This document shows positions 30,036-38,143 of a stretch of DNA of 64,000 bases, one piece after another. The DNA comes from Pseudaquabacterium terrae (GTDB taxonomy: Bacteria; Pseudomonadota; Gammaproteobacteria; Burkholderiales; Burkholderiaceae_C), in NCBI RefSeq assembly GCF_013266755.1, contig NZ_JABRWJ010000008.1:1-64000 (forward strand). Direction: 5' to 3'. The position numbers and the translations under genes were made by a program. Every line of letters starts with the position of its first letter. Within the stretch, counting starts at the first letter, position 1. The notes beneath the pieces were generated by a model. The model saw only the letters and a program-made list of their open reading frames with translations. It searched no databases and was not told the DNA's origin.

Positions 30036-30896
30036 ATGTTCGTTCTCATCGGTTGGCTCGTGGCCATCGGCTGCATCTTCGGGGTGTTCATCGCCCACGG
30101 GGGCAACATCGGCGTCGTGCTGAAGGCACTGCCGTTCGAGATGTTGACGATCATGGGCGGCGCGCTCGGCGCCTTCGTCGCCAACAACCAGCCCAAGGTG
30201 CTGAAGGCGACGATGAAGGGCGTGGGCGCCTGCTTCAAGAGCTCGAAATACAGCAAGGCGCGCGCGATGGAGTTGCTGGCGCTGCTGTTCGACATCCTGC
30301 AGAAGGCGCGCAAGGAAGGCCTGATGTCGATCGAGAAGGACGTCGAGGACCCGCACAACTCGCCGCTGTTCCAGAAATACGCCACCGTCGGCTCGGACCA
30401 CCACGTGGCCGAGTTCATCACCGACTACCTGCGCATGATGGTCTCGGGCAACCTGAACGCGCACGAGATCGAGTCGCTGATGGACAGCGAGATCGACACC
30501 CACCACCACGAGGCGCATGCCGCCGCGGCCGCGATCCAGCGCCTGGCCGGCGCGCTGCCGGCCTTCGGCATCGTCGCGGCGGTGCTCGGTGTCGTCAACA
30601 CCATGGGCTCGGTCGGCCAGCCGCCGGCGGTGCTCGGCGCAATGATCGGCTCGGCGCTGGTCGGCACCTTCCTCGGCATCCTGCTGGCCTACGGCTTTGC
30701 CGAGCCGCTGGCCGGCCTGCTCGAGCAGAAGATCGACGAGGACGGCAAGGAGCTGCAGTGCATCAAGACCACGCTGCTGGCGTCGATGCAGGGCTACGCG
30801 CCGCAGGTGGCGATCGAGTTCGGCCGCAAGGTGCTGTACTCGACCGAGCGCCCGACCTTCATCGAGCTCGAGTCGCACGTCAAGGGCAAGAAGTAG
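30036..30896 (+). CDS. motA: Flagellar motor stator protein MotA
   Basis: A 286-aa inner-membrane stator subunit with four transmembrane helices. It begins FVLIGWLVAIGCIFGVFIAHGG and later has the helix pair ALPAFGIVAAVLGVVNTMG and GAMIGSALVGTFLGILLAYGFAEP. The large cytoplasmic loop (about residues 60-170) carries the charged residues that contact FliG. The start matches MotA homologues exactly, although no ribosome site fits before it, in line with a nearly leaderless transcript. It forms a class III operon with motB, 17 nt downstream. Confidence 0.97.
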   Translation: MFVLIGWLVAIGCIFGVFIAHGGNIGVVLKALPFEMLTIMGGALGAFVANNQPKVLKATMKGVGACFKSSKYSKARAMELLALLFDILQKARKEGLMSIEKDVEDPHNSPLFQKYATVGSDHHVAEFITDYLRMMVSGNLNAHEIESLMDSEIDTHHHEAHAAAAAIQRLAGALPAFGIVAAVLGVVNTMGSVGQPPAVLGAMIGSALVGTFLGILLAYGFAEPLAGLLEQKIDEDGKELQCIKTTLLASMQGYAPQVAIEFGRKVLYSTERPTFIELESHVKGKK

Positions 30897-30913
30897 CCTG
30901 ACAGGCAAAAGAC

Positions 30914-31882
30914 ATGGCCGGCGACGCGAAGAAGCTTCAACCGATCATCATCAAGAAGGTGAAGAAGGGTGGCCATGGCCACCACGGCGGCGCATGGAAG
31001 ATCGCCTACGCCGACTTCGTCACCGCGATGATGGCGTTCTTCCTGCTGATGTGGCTGCTCGGCTCGACCACCGAGGGCGACAAGCGCGGCATCGCCGACT
31101 ACTTCTCGTCGCCGCTGAAGGTCGCGCTGCTCGGCGGCGGCTCCGGCTCCGGCGACTCGTCGCACGTCGTCAAGGGCGGCGGCCAGGACCTGTCGCGCTC
31201 GAACGGCCAGGTGCGCCGCGGCGACGTCGAGGCGCAGCGCAGCACGATCAACCTGCACGTGCTCAAGGAGCAGCAGCGCAAGGCCGAGGTCTCGCGGCTG
31301 GAGCAGCTCAAGGAGCAGATCGAGAACGACCTGCGCAACAACGCGAAGCTGGCGCAGTTCTCCTCGCACATCAAGCTCGACATGACCAAGGACGGCCTGC
31401 GCATCCAGATCGTCGACGAGCAGCAGCGGCCGATGTTCGACGTCGGCAGCGCGAGCGTGAAACCGTACATGCGTGAGCTCCTGCGCGCGATCGGCGGCAT
31501 CCTCGTCGAGGTGCCGAACCGGCTGACGCTCGAAGGCCACACCGATGCCACGCCGTTCGGCAGCAACGACCGCGGCTACAGCAACTGGGAGCTCTCGTCC
31601 GACCGCGCCAACGCCTCGCGCCGCGAGCTGATGGCCGGCGGCCTGGCCGAGGACCGCGTGCTGCGCGTGCAGGGCCTCGCCTCGAGCTCCCCCTTCATCG
31701 CCGACGACCCGCTCGACCCGCAGAACCGCCGCATCAGCATCATCGTGATGAACCGCGATGCCGAGGACCGCTTCTTCCGCCCCAAGCTCGAGGCCGACGT
31801 GGCAGCGCCTGCAGAGGTCCCGCCGTCGATCCGCCCCGAACGCCCGATGTTGGTGTCAAGTCAGCCGATGGTCGGCCGATAA
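30914..31882 (+). CDS. motB: Flagellar motor stator protein MotB
   Basis: A 322-aa stator subunit. The basic N-terminus (KKLQPIIIKKVKKGGHGHHGG) and the single helix YADFVTAMMAFFLLMWLLG carry the proton-binding Asp of the DFVTAMM motif. A periplasmic linker and an OmpA-type peptidoglycan-binding domain follow (LEGHTDATPFGSNDRGYSNWELSSDRANASRREL). The C-terminal tail is proline rich. Length and order fit MotB. Confidence 0.97.
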   Translation: MAGDAKKLQPIIIKKVKKGGHGHHGGAWKIAYADFVTAMMAFFLLMWLLGSTTEGDKRGIADYFSSPLKVALLGGGSGSGDSSHVVKGGGQDLSRSNGQVRRGDVEAQRSTINLHVLKEQQRKAEVSRLEQLKEQIENDLRNNAKLAQFSSHIKLDMTKDGLRIQIVDEQQRPMFDVGSASVKPYMRELLRAIGGILVEVPNRLTLEGHTDATPFGSNDRGYSNWELSSDRANASRRELMAGGLAEDRVLRVQGLASSSPFIADDPLDPQNRRISIIVMNRDAEDRFFRPKLEADVAAPAEVPPSIRPERPMLVSSQPMVGR

Positions 31883-31939
31883 GTTCCCCAGCACCCCTTC
31901 CAACGCCGCTCTCCACAAGCACCATCCCCGAGGACAGTC

Positions 31940-32338
31940 ATGAGCAACCCCTCCGATCTGAAGTTCCTGATCGTCGACGATTTCTCCACCATGCGCCGCA
32001 TCGTGCGCGGCCTGCTCAAGGAGATGGGCTGCAACAACGCCGAAGAGGCCGAAGACGGCGCTGTCGCGCTGGGCATGCTGAAGACCTCGCGCTACGACTT
32101 CGTCGTCAGCGACATCAACATGCCGAACATGAACGGCTTCGACCTGCTCAAGGCCATCAAGGCCGACGAGACGCTCAAGCACCTGCCGGTGCTGATGGTC
32201 ACCGCCGAAGCCCGCAAGGAAGACATCGTGCTCGCCGCGCAGAGCGGTGCGGCCGGCTACATCGTCAAGCCCTTCACCAAGGCCACCTTGGAAGAGAAGG
32301 TCGCCAAGATCATGCAGAAACTGGCCGCGACGGCCTGA
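31940..32338 (+). CDS. cheY: Chemotaxis response regulator CheY
   Basis: A 132-aa single-domain receiver. The acidic pair D13/D14, phosphorylation site D58 ([12 protein letters not shown]), T88 and K110 (IVKPF) are all present. Phospho-CheY binds FliM and sets rotation direction. cheZ starts 17 nt downstream. A ribosome site (GAGGA) precedes the ATG. The cheA/cheW genes are not in the window. Confidence 0.97.
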   Translation: MSNPSDLKFLIVDDFSTMRRIVRGLLKEMGCNNAEEAEDGAVALGMLKTSRYDFVVSDINMPNMNGFDLLKAIKADETLKHLPVLMVTAEARKEDIVLAAQSGAAGYIVKPFTKATLEEKVAKIMQKLAATA

Positions 32339-32355
32339 ACCCGGGAGCACAGAAC

Positions 32356-32988
32356 ATGAAAATGGAAGACTTGACCTCCCTGGTCCCGACACAGCCGATC
32401 GTCGCCTCGCCCGAGGTGTTCCAGCAGATCGGCACCATCACCCGCCTGCTGCACGACACGATGCAGCAGCTCGGCGTGATGCCCAAGCTGCAAGTCGCCG
32501 CCGACGGCCTGCCCGATGCGCGCAGCCGCCTGAGCTACATCGCGACGAAGACCGCCGCCGCTGCCGAGAAGGTGCTGAACACGGTCGACCAGGCCAAGAG
32601 CGAGCACGCGCACATCGCCCGCGAGACGCGCAAGCTGGCCGAGGCGCTGGTGGCCGATCCGGTCAAGGCGGTGGCCTCCGGCGCGGTGCTGAACTTCGTC
32701 AGCGACGTCGAGGCGCGCACGCAGAAGATCGATGCGCACCTGACCGACATCATGATGGCGCAGGACTTCCACGACCTGACCGGCCAGGTGGTCGCCAAGG
32801 TCGTCAACCTGGCCAACGAGCTCGAGGACAGCCTCGTCAAGCTGCTGGTGCAGGTGGTGCCGCCGGAGCAGCGCGAGAAGGTCGACCCGAACATCCTGCA
32901 GGGCCCGGTCGTCAACCCGGAAGGCCGCACCGACGTGGTGACCGACCAGGGCGAGGTCGACGACCTGCTGGCGAGCCTCGGGTTCTGA
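32356..32988 (+). CDS. cheZ: CheY-P phosphatase CheZ
   Basis: A 210-aa helical protein that dephosphorylates CheY. The catalytic region is the DIMMAQDFHDLTGQVVAKVV segment near residue 132, with the conserved Asp and Gln of the CheZ active site. The C-terminus ends with VDDLLASLGF, the CheY-binding tail. It is in an operon with cheY and is followed by a clear terminator. Confidence 0.96.
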   Translation: MKMEDLTSLVPTQPIVASPEVFQQIGTITRLLHDTMQQLGVMPKLQVAADGLPDARSRLSYIATKTAAAAEKVLNTVDQAKSEHAHIARETRKLAEALVADPVKAVASGAVLNFVSDVEARTQKIDAHLTDIMMAQDFHDLTGQVVAKVVNLANELEDSLVKLLVQVVPPEQREKVDPNILQGPVVNPEGRTDVVTDQGEVDDLLASLGF

Positions 32989-33007
32989 GGCCACAGCGTC
33001 CCCGAAC

Positions 33008-33040
33008 GAACGGCGGTCTGCGGGCCGCCGTTCTGCTTTT
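33008..33040 (+). terminator. Rho-independent terminator after cheZ
   Basis: GAACGGCGG (33008-33016) pairs with CCGCCGTTC (33025-33033), followed by TGCTTTT. It ends the motAB-cheYZ group. Confidence 0.88.
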
Positions 33041-33104
33041 CGGCGCTTGCGCGGTTGCCATGCCCTAGCATGGCTAACGCTGACCCTGACCAAGCGAGGC
33101 CGCC

Positions 33105-33437
33105 ATGCCGCCCCTGATCAACATGCTCGACGCCAAGACGTCGCTGTCGAAGCTGGTGCACGAGCTCGAGACCGGCGAGGCGACGGAGTTCATCATCACC
33201 CGCAACGGCCGCCCTGCGGCTCGGCTCGTGCCGCTGGCGCCGCCAGTGCGGGACCGCAGCCGCCGCATCGGCGTGGCGCGCGGGCGCTTCAAGGTGCCGC
33301 AGTCGATCGACGCCGGCAACGACGAAGTCCAGCAGTTGTTCGTTCGCGGGCTCTGCGCAAGCGCCGCGCTCGCGCCGAACATCAGCGCGAGGGCCGCGAG
33401 GAGGTGGCGCAGGGGCGGCATGGGCGCCCGATGCTAG
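33105..33437 (+). CDS. Phd/YefM-type antitoxin without partner, with altered C-terminus
   Basis: 110 codons. Residues 1-80 match type II antitoxins: MLDAKTSLSKLVHELETGEATEFIITRNGRPAARLVPL, then GVARGRFKVPQSIDAGNDEVQQLF, which in relatives is followed by a few residues and a stop. Here the frame continues with about 30 residues rich in A and R. These are antisense to a signal-peptide-like sequence on the minus strand. No PIN/VapC or other toxin gene follows. It is probably an orphan or decayed antitoxin; DNA binding may survive. Confidence 0.7.
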   Translation: MPPLINMLDAKTSLSKLVHELETGEATEFIITRNGRPAARLVPLAPPVRDRSRRIGVARGRFKVPQSIDAGNDEVQQLFVRGLCASAALAPNISARAARRWRRGGMGARC

Positions 33438-33464
33438 CCATGCCGGCGGCCGCTGGCGAGCACG

Positions 33465-35192
33465 CTACTGGAACGACACGATGCTGATGATGTTGTTGTC
33501 GCCGCGGTCGGAGTAGAGGATCGAGAACTCGCCGTAGGTTTTGCTGGCCTGGTCGGCCGGCTTGGCCGTCACGCTCCATGCGGCATTGCTGGTCGCCATC
33601 GAGCCGGGGAAGTTGTAGAAGATGTTGCGGTAGGCCGGGTTCGTCGCGCCCGCCGCATTGCCGACCTTCGGCCCCTGGTGGAACTCCCAGCCCTGGAAGA
33701 CACCGGAAGCGCGACCGCTCGACACCGCGGACGCCGCGTTCCAGCTCACGCTCATCGGCACCGGCGTCGCGCTGATCACATTGCTCGCCACCTGCGCCGT
33801 CGACAATGCGCCGAAGTTCAGCCGCGGGAACTTGTCTGCGCCCGTGCCGCTGCCGGCCATCTCGACGAAGCTGTAGGGCAGCGTGGTCAAGGTGTCGTAG
33901 TAGCTGGCGATCGGCGCGCGGCCGGCGTGGCCGTTGACGGTCTTCCAGCCGTCGTCGTTGTAGACATCGAAGCGGAACACGCTGCCCGTCGACCAGCCTT
34001 GGCCGTCGAAGGTGGCGTCGTTGGCCGCATTGGGCACGCTGGTGGTATGGCCGTAGTCGAACGCGGTCGCGCCCATGCCCGTGCAGTCGGCGATCGCCGC
34101 AACGGCCGGGTTCGTCGCGGCGCGGCAGTAGCGGAAGCCGTCCTCGTCGAGCCAGTTGACGAAGTTGCCGGGCTTGCCCAGCAGCTCCGGCGCACTGCGC
34201 AACACGCGCGGCGACAGGAACTTCAGCGAGAACTGCGTCGCCACGCCGTTCACGGTCGCCGCCGGCCCCGGGCCGGTGACGATCACGTAGGTCGCGTTGC
34301 CCATCGGATCCTCGATGCCCCATTGCACCGAGCGGCGGTAGTTCACCGCCGGCGACAGCGCCGCGCCGCTGGCGATCGCCTGGCGCTGCTCGCGCACGTT
34401 GCGCGAGCGCACCTCGGCGCGCAGCACCTGCTGGTTGCCGAAGCCGCGCAGCGTGGCAGACGACTGCGGCGTCGTGCAGCCCGGCGTACCGGCCGAGCTG
34501 CCGCTGATCAGCGTCGTCACGAGGCCGACCGCGCGCGTGCCGTCGGTGTAGCCGAGGTCGTACTGCACGTCGATTTCCTGGCGCTGGCTGCCGTCACTGT
34601 TGCTGCGGTTGCGCAGCGCCAGCACCTGCACGTTGCTGCGCGTGCGGCCGATGTGGTACGCGTCGCGTTGCGCGTACTTCGCGGCGTTGGCGTCCCAGTC
34701 GGCGATGAAGTTGGCCTTGGTGCGGCCGTCGTCGCGCCAGCAGCCGTCGTTCAGCGACATGCGCAGCGCGCCGGTGCCGGGCACCGCCGTGGCAAACATC
34801 GCATCGCTGGCGGCGAACAGGGCGTTCACCGCATCGAGCGTCGCCGCCGGCAGCGGTGTCGCCGCCTGCAGCGTGAACGTCAGGTTGCCGGCATCGAGCA
34901 GCGTGACGTCGAGGTAGGTCTGGCTGCCGACCTGCACCGCCGGCAGCGTCAGCAAGCCGCCCGCGTAGCTGGCAACGCCGGGCGTCGCCGGCACTTGCAG
35001 CGTTGCGCCGGTCACCGAGAAGACGAAGTTGGCATCGGCCTTCAGCGTGACGTTGCGGTAGGTGCTCGCGCCGACGCTGACGGAGGGGATCGTCACCACT
35101 CCCGTGGCGGCGTCGAAGCTGATCACCTGTGCCGAGCCAGCAGCGGACGCCAGCGCGAACAGTGCCGCGACGCAGATGTGATGACGGGTCAT
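33465..35192 (-). CDS. Large secreted protein with N-terminal repeats, unknown function
   Basis: A 575-aa protein with a signal peptide (HHICVAALFALASAAGSAQ). Two tandem beta-type repeats of about 40 residues follow: VTIPSVSVGASTYRNVTLKADANFVFSV and LTLPAVQVGSQTYLDVTLLDAGNLTFTL. Such (L/I)P-x-V-x-VG-x-x-TY-x-(N/D)-VTL units recur in surface or secreted Burkholderiales proteins. The remainder has no recognised domain; it holds two Cys pairs and a WSTGSVFRFDVYNDDGWKTVNG segment. The ATG at 35192 has GAGGA at good spacing; a GTG four codons earlier overlaps that site. It is probably transcribed alone. Confidence 0.72.
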   Translation of the reverse strand: MTRHHICVAALFALASAAGSAQVISFDAATGVVTIPSVSVGASTYRNVTLKADANFVFSVTGATLQVPATPGVASYAGGLLTLPAVQVGSQTYLDVTLLDAGNLTFTLQAATPLPAATLDAVNALFAASDAMFATAVPGTGALRMSLNDGCWRDDGRTKANFIADWDANAAKYAQRDAYHIGRTRSNVQVLALRNRSNSDGSQRQEIDVQYDLGYTDGTRAVGLVTTLISGSSAGTPGCTTPQSSATLRGFGNQQVLRAEVRSRNVREQRQAIASGAALSPAVNYRRSVQWGIEDPMGNATYVIVTGPGPAATVNGVATQFSLKFLSPRVLRSAPELLGKPGNFVNWLDEDGFRYCRAATNPAVAAIADCTGMGATAFDYGHTTSVPNAANDATFDGQGWSTGSVFRFDVYNDDGWKTVNGHAGRAPIASYYDTLTTLPYSFVEMAGSGTGADKFPRLNFGALSTAQVASNVISATPVPMSVSWNAASAVSSGRASGVFQGWEFHQGPKVGNAAGATNPAYRNIFYNFPGSMATSNAAWSVTAKPADQASKTYGEFSILYSDRGDNNIISIVSFQ

Positions 35193-35335
35193 GGTTTTCC
35201 TCACGAGGACGGCACCGGGCCGTTGCGGCCGGACTGCTTGTACCCCGCATCGAGCAGCGGGTGTGAAGCATTCTGGCGAGCGGGCCTTTGGCTGTAATCG
35301 TCAGAACCGATGAGGCCGGCGCGAGCCCCGGCGCG

Positions 35336-36172
35336 TCACGACCAGAGCCGGTAGACCCAGAAGCTCTCGTCATCGCGCGCGCGGCGCGCCAGCTCGGTCG
35401 GGCTCAGGCCGGTGATGCTGCGCACTTCGCGGCACAGGTGGGCCTGGTCGGCATAGCCCCGCTGTGCGGCCAGGTCGGCCCACGACAGGCTGCCGTCGAC
35501 CAGCCGGTTTCGGGCGTCGAGGAACGACTGCTCGGCACGCATCAGGCGGCGCAGCGTGCGCATCGGCTGGCCGGCCGCGGCCTTGATGCGGCGTTCGCGG
35601 CCACGTGCACTGCCGGCGGCAGCGGCCGCGCGGACGCCGAGCGCATGCACCCAGTCGGCGAGCAGGCCACCGGGCGCATCGCCGCGTTCGCGCGCGGCCT
35701 GCCATTGCGGCTGGAGAAAGTGCTCGATCAGATCGACGCGCGCCGCATCCTCGGGCGCGGCGAGCACCTGCTGCGACAGCGCGACCCAGCGTGCATCGAA
35801 CACCGTGTCGACAGCGCTGAAGCGATCGACGTGCTGCGCGAGCTCGAGCCCGGTCAGCGCATGCAGCGCCTGCGGGAACAGCATCACCATGAAGGCCCGC
35901 ACGGGTCCCGGGTTGACGCTGACGAAAGGGCGGCTGCGCGGCCCGCCGAAGGCGATCTGCGGCAAGGCTTCGCCATCGGGAAGCAGCGTGGCCCCGTCGA
36001 TGAACCAGGTGATGCTGCACAGCGGGCTGGCCGGAAAACGGTTCAGGCGCTGTGCGGGCGGCAGCAGCGGCCGGCCCAGCGTGCTGCGCGTGACGAAAGC
36101 GCGCACGCAGGAAGCCAAGGACAGGCGCGGCGCGATCAGCTGCGCGGTGGCGGTGAAGGGGAGCTCGTTCAT
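35336..36172 (-). CDS. AraC family transcriptional regulator
   Basis: A 278-aa regulator with a C-terminal AraC domain: ERRIKAAAGQPMRTLRRLMRAEQSF, then SLSWADLAAQRGYADQAHLCREVRSITGLSPTELAR, which includes the second helix-turn-helix. The N-terminal half is a ligand-type domain of the DUF6597 kind (CSITWFIDGATLLP). It is divergent from the membrane-protein/P450 pair, with 78 bp between starts, so it may control it. The ligand is unknown. Confidence 0.85.
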   Translation of the reverse strand: MNELPFTATAQLIAPRLSLASCVRAFVTRSTLGRPLLPPAQRLNRFPASPLCSITWFIDGATLLPDGEALPQIAFGGPRSRPFVSVNPGPVRAFMVMLFPQALHALTGLELAQHVDRFSAVDTVFDARWVALSQQVLAAPEDAARVDLIEHFLQPQWQAARERGDAPGGLLADWVHALGVRAAAAAGSARGRERRIKAAAGQPMRTLRRLMRAEQSFLDARNRLVDGSLSWADLAAQRGYADQAHLCREVRSITGLSPTELARRARDDESFWVYRLWS

Positions 36173-36250
36173 GCCGAGCGGGCATCGTAGCGGAGCGTCT
36201 GTCGCAATCGTTCAAGACCGCGGCGCGCGGGCGCGCCAAGATGCGCGGCG

Positions 36251-36673
36251 ATGAAGACCTTGTTGATCCTGCATGTGACGGCCGCCGGGCTGTGGCTGGG
36301 CTGCGTATTGACCGAGGCCTTGTTCGAGCGCGCGCTGCTCGGCCAGGGCGAAGACGCCGAGCGGCTGTTGGCGCGGCTGCACGGGCGCGTCGACCTCGCG
36401 GTGGAGATCCCGGCGCTGTCGCTGGTGGCGATCAGCGGTGGCCTGCTGTTGCGCGACGTGCCGATGTCGCCGCTGCTGCTGGCGAAGATCGGCTTCGGCC
36501 TGCTCGCGCTGCTGGCCAACGCGGGGTGCATCGCGCTGGTGCGCAAGCGCCGCAGCGCCGCCGAGGCCGCCGACTGGACGGCCTTTCGCCGCCTCGACCA
36601 GCTGCAGCACCGGCTCGGCGCGCTGGTGCTGACCGGGCTGCTGGGCGCGCTCGGCCTGGGGCTGGGGCGATGA
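36251..36673 (+). CDS. Four-helix integral membrane protein
   Basis: A 140-aa hydrophobic protein with four predicted helices (LLILHVTAAGLWLGCVLTEAL; EIPALSLVAISGGLLL; LLLAKIGFGLLALLANAGCIAL; ALVLTGLLGALGLGLG). A histidine lies in the first helix (residue 8) and another near residue 121, which could allow heme binding as in CopD/YidH-like families, but this is not certain. It overlaps the P450 start by ATGA, so the two proteins are made together. Confidence 0.75.
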   Translation: MKTLLILHVTAAGLWLGCVLTEALFERALLGQGEDAERLLARLHGRVDLAVEIPALSLVAISGGLLLRDVPMSPLLLAKIGFGLLALLANAGCIALVRKRRSAAEAADWTAFRRLDQLQHRLGALVLTGLLGALGLGLGR

Positions 36674-38037
36674 AGGCCGAACGTCCCCCGGCCGCCGCCT
36701 CCGGCATCGTCGAGCGTTGGCGGCTGCTGCGCGGGCTGAAGGCCGACTACACCGGCACGATGCAGCAACTGCATGCGCGGCATGGTGATGCCGTCTATAT
36801 GCGCCTGGGGCCGGTGCGCAGCTACTGCTTCGCGCATCCGGAGCTGGTGCGCGAGGTGCTGGTCGAGAAGGGGGCCTCCTTCATCCGCTGGCGCCGCGCG
36901 ATGGAGGTCTTCTCGCGCGCCCACGGCCAGAGCGTGCTGATCACCGAAGGCACCCCCTGGCAGCGCCAGCGGCGCATGCTGCAGCCGGTGTTCGCGCCGA
37001 AGCGTTTCGAAGCTTACGCGCAGCAGATGGCGGCCACCGGTGCGGCCGGGCTCGATGCGCTGGTGATCGCGCCCGACGGGCGGCTCGATTTCGAGCAGGC
37101 GATGACGCGGCTGACGATGGACGTCATCCTGCGCACGATGTTCGGCAGCCACGCGCCGGCCGACGCCGCGGCGGTCGGTGACGCGGTGCGCGTGCTCGGC
37201 CATGCGGCGATGCGCGAGATGTTCCTGCCGTTCGCGGTGCCGCAGTGGGTGCCCTTGCCGTGGCGCCGGGCCTCGCGCCGCGCGCTGGCACGGCTGGACG
37301 CGCTGATCGGCGGCGTGATCGCGCAGCGCCGCGCGCGGCCGCATGAGCCCGCCGGGCCGGACGATCTGCTCGCGATGCTGATGGCCGCCACTGACGAGGA
37401 GGGGGACGGCGCCGGGCTGGCCGACCACGAAGTGCGCGACCAGTGCATGACCATGTTCCTTGCCGGCCACGAGACCACCGCCAGCGCGCTGACCTGGTGG
37501 GGCTGGGCGATGGCCGCGCATCCGGACGTGGCGGCCCGCGCGGCGGCCGAGGTCGACGCGGTGCTCGCCGGCCGGCCACCGGGCCACGCCGACCTCGCCC
37601 GGCTGCCCTGGCTCGGCCAGACCCTCAAGGAAACGCTGCGCCTGTGGCCACCGGCGGCCGGCCTCTTCACCCGCGAGGCGATCGAGGACGTGCGCATCGG
37701 CGACTGGTTGCTGCCGGCCGGCGCGCTGGCCGTCACGACGCCCTACGTGATGCACCGAGATCCGCGCTGGTTCCCGGAGCCGGAGCGCTTCGACCCGGAG
37801 CGCTTCGCGCCGGAACGCGCCGCACAGCTGCCGCGCGGCGCCTACCTGCCGTTCGGCGTCGGTCCGCGGGTGTGCATCGGCAACAACTTCGCGCTGATGG
37901 AGATGGTGCTGCTGGCGGCACTGATGCTGCAGCGTTTCCAGTTCGCGCTGCCGGCCGGGGCGCCGCCGCCGCGACCGAGCCTGAACGTGAGCCTGCGGCC
38001 GGCGCAGCGCCTGGAGCTGGTGCTGCGCCGGCGATAA
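36670..38037 (+). CDS. Cytochrome P450
   Basis: A 455-aa heme monooxygenase without a membrane anchor. The I-helix oxygen-activation motif AGHETTASALTW lies near residue 260, the K-helix ETLR near 322, and the heme-binding loop FGVGPRVCIGNNFA near 396 holds the axial cysteine. Similarity is to class CYP102-like or bacterial fatty-acid/alkane-type P450s (PERFDPERF segment). No ferredoxin or reductase is adjacent. The coupled membrane protein upstream and the divergent AraC gene suggest an inducible oxidation function; the substrate is unknown. A terminator follows. Confidence 0.93.
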   Translation: MKAERPPAAASGIVERWRLLRGLKADYTGTMQQLHARHGDAVYMRLGPVRSYCFAHPELVREVLVEKGASFIRWRRAMEVFSRAHGQSVLITEGTPWQRQRRMLQPVFAPKRFEAYAQQMAATGAAGLDALVIAPDGRLDFEQAMTRLTMDVILRTMFGSHAPADAAAVGDAVRVLGHAAMREMFLPFAVPQWVPLPWRRASRRALARLDALIGGVIAQRRARPHEPAGPDDLLAMLMAATDEEGDGAGLADHEVRDQCMTMFLAGHETTASALTWWGWAMAAHPDVAARAAAEVDAVLAGRPPGHADLARLPWLGQTLKETLRLWPPAAGLFTREAIEDVRIGDWLLPAGALAVTTPYVMHRDPRWFPEPERFDPERFAPERAAQLPRGAYLPFGVGPRVCIGNNFALMEMVLLAALMLQRFQFALPAGAPPPRPSLNVSLRPAQRLELVLRRR

Positions 38038-38047
38038 CGGTGGCGGA

Positions 38048-38071
38048 AAGGCGCGGGATTCCCGCGCTTTT
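38048..38071 (+). terminator. Rho-independent terminator after the P450 gene
   Basis: GCGCGGG-ATT-CCCGCGC (38051-38067) followed by TTTT, 13 bp after the P450 stop. Confidence 0.85.
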
Positions 38072-38143
38072 GGGCGCATCGGCCTGGGCAGGGGGCTCCT
38101 ACGATCGCTGCAACCCCCCGTCCGCTTTGCGACAGCCCCTGCC

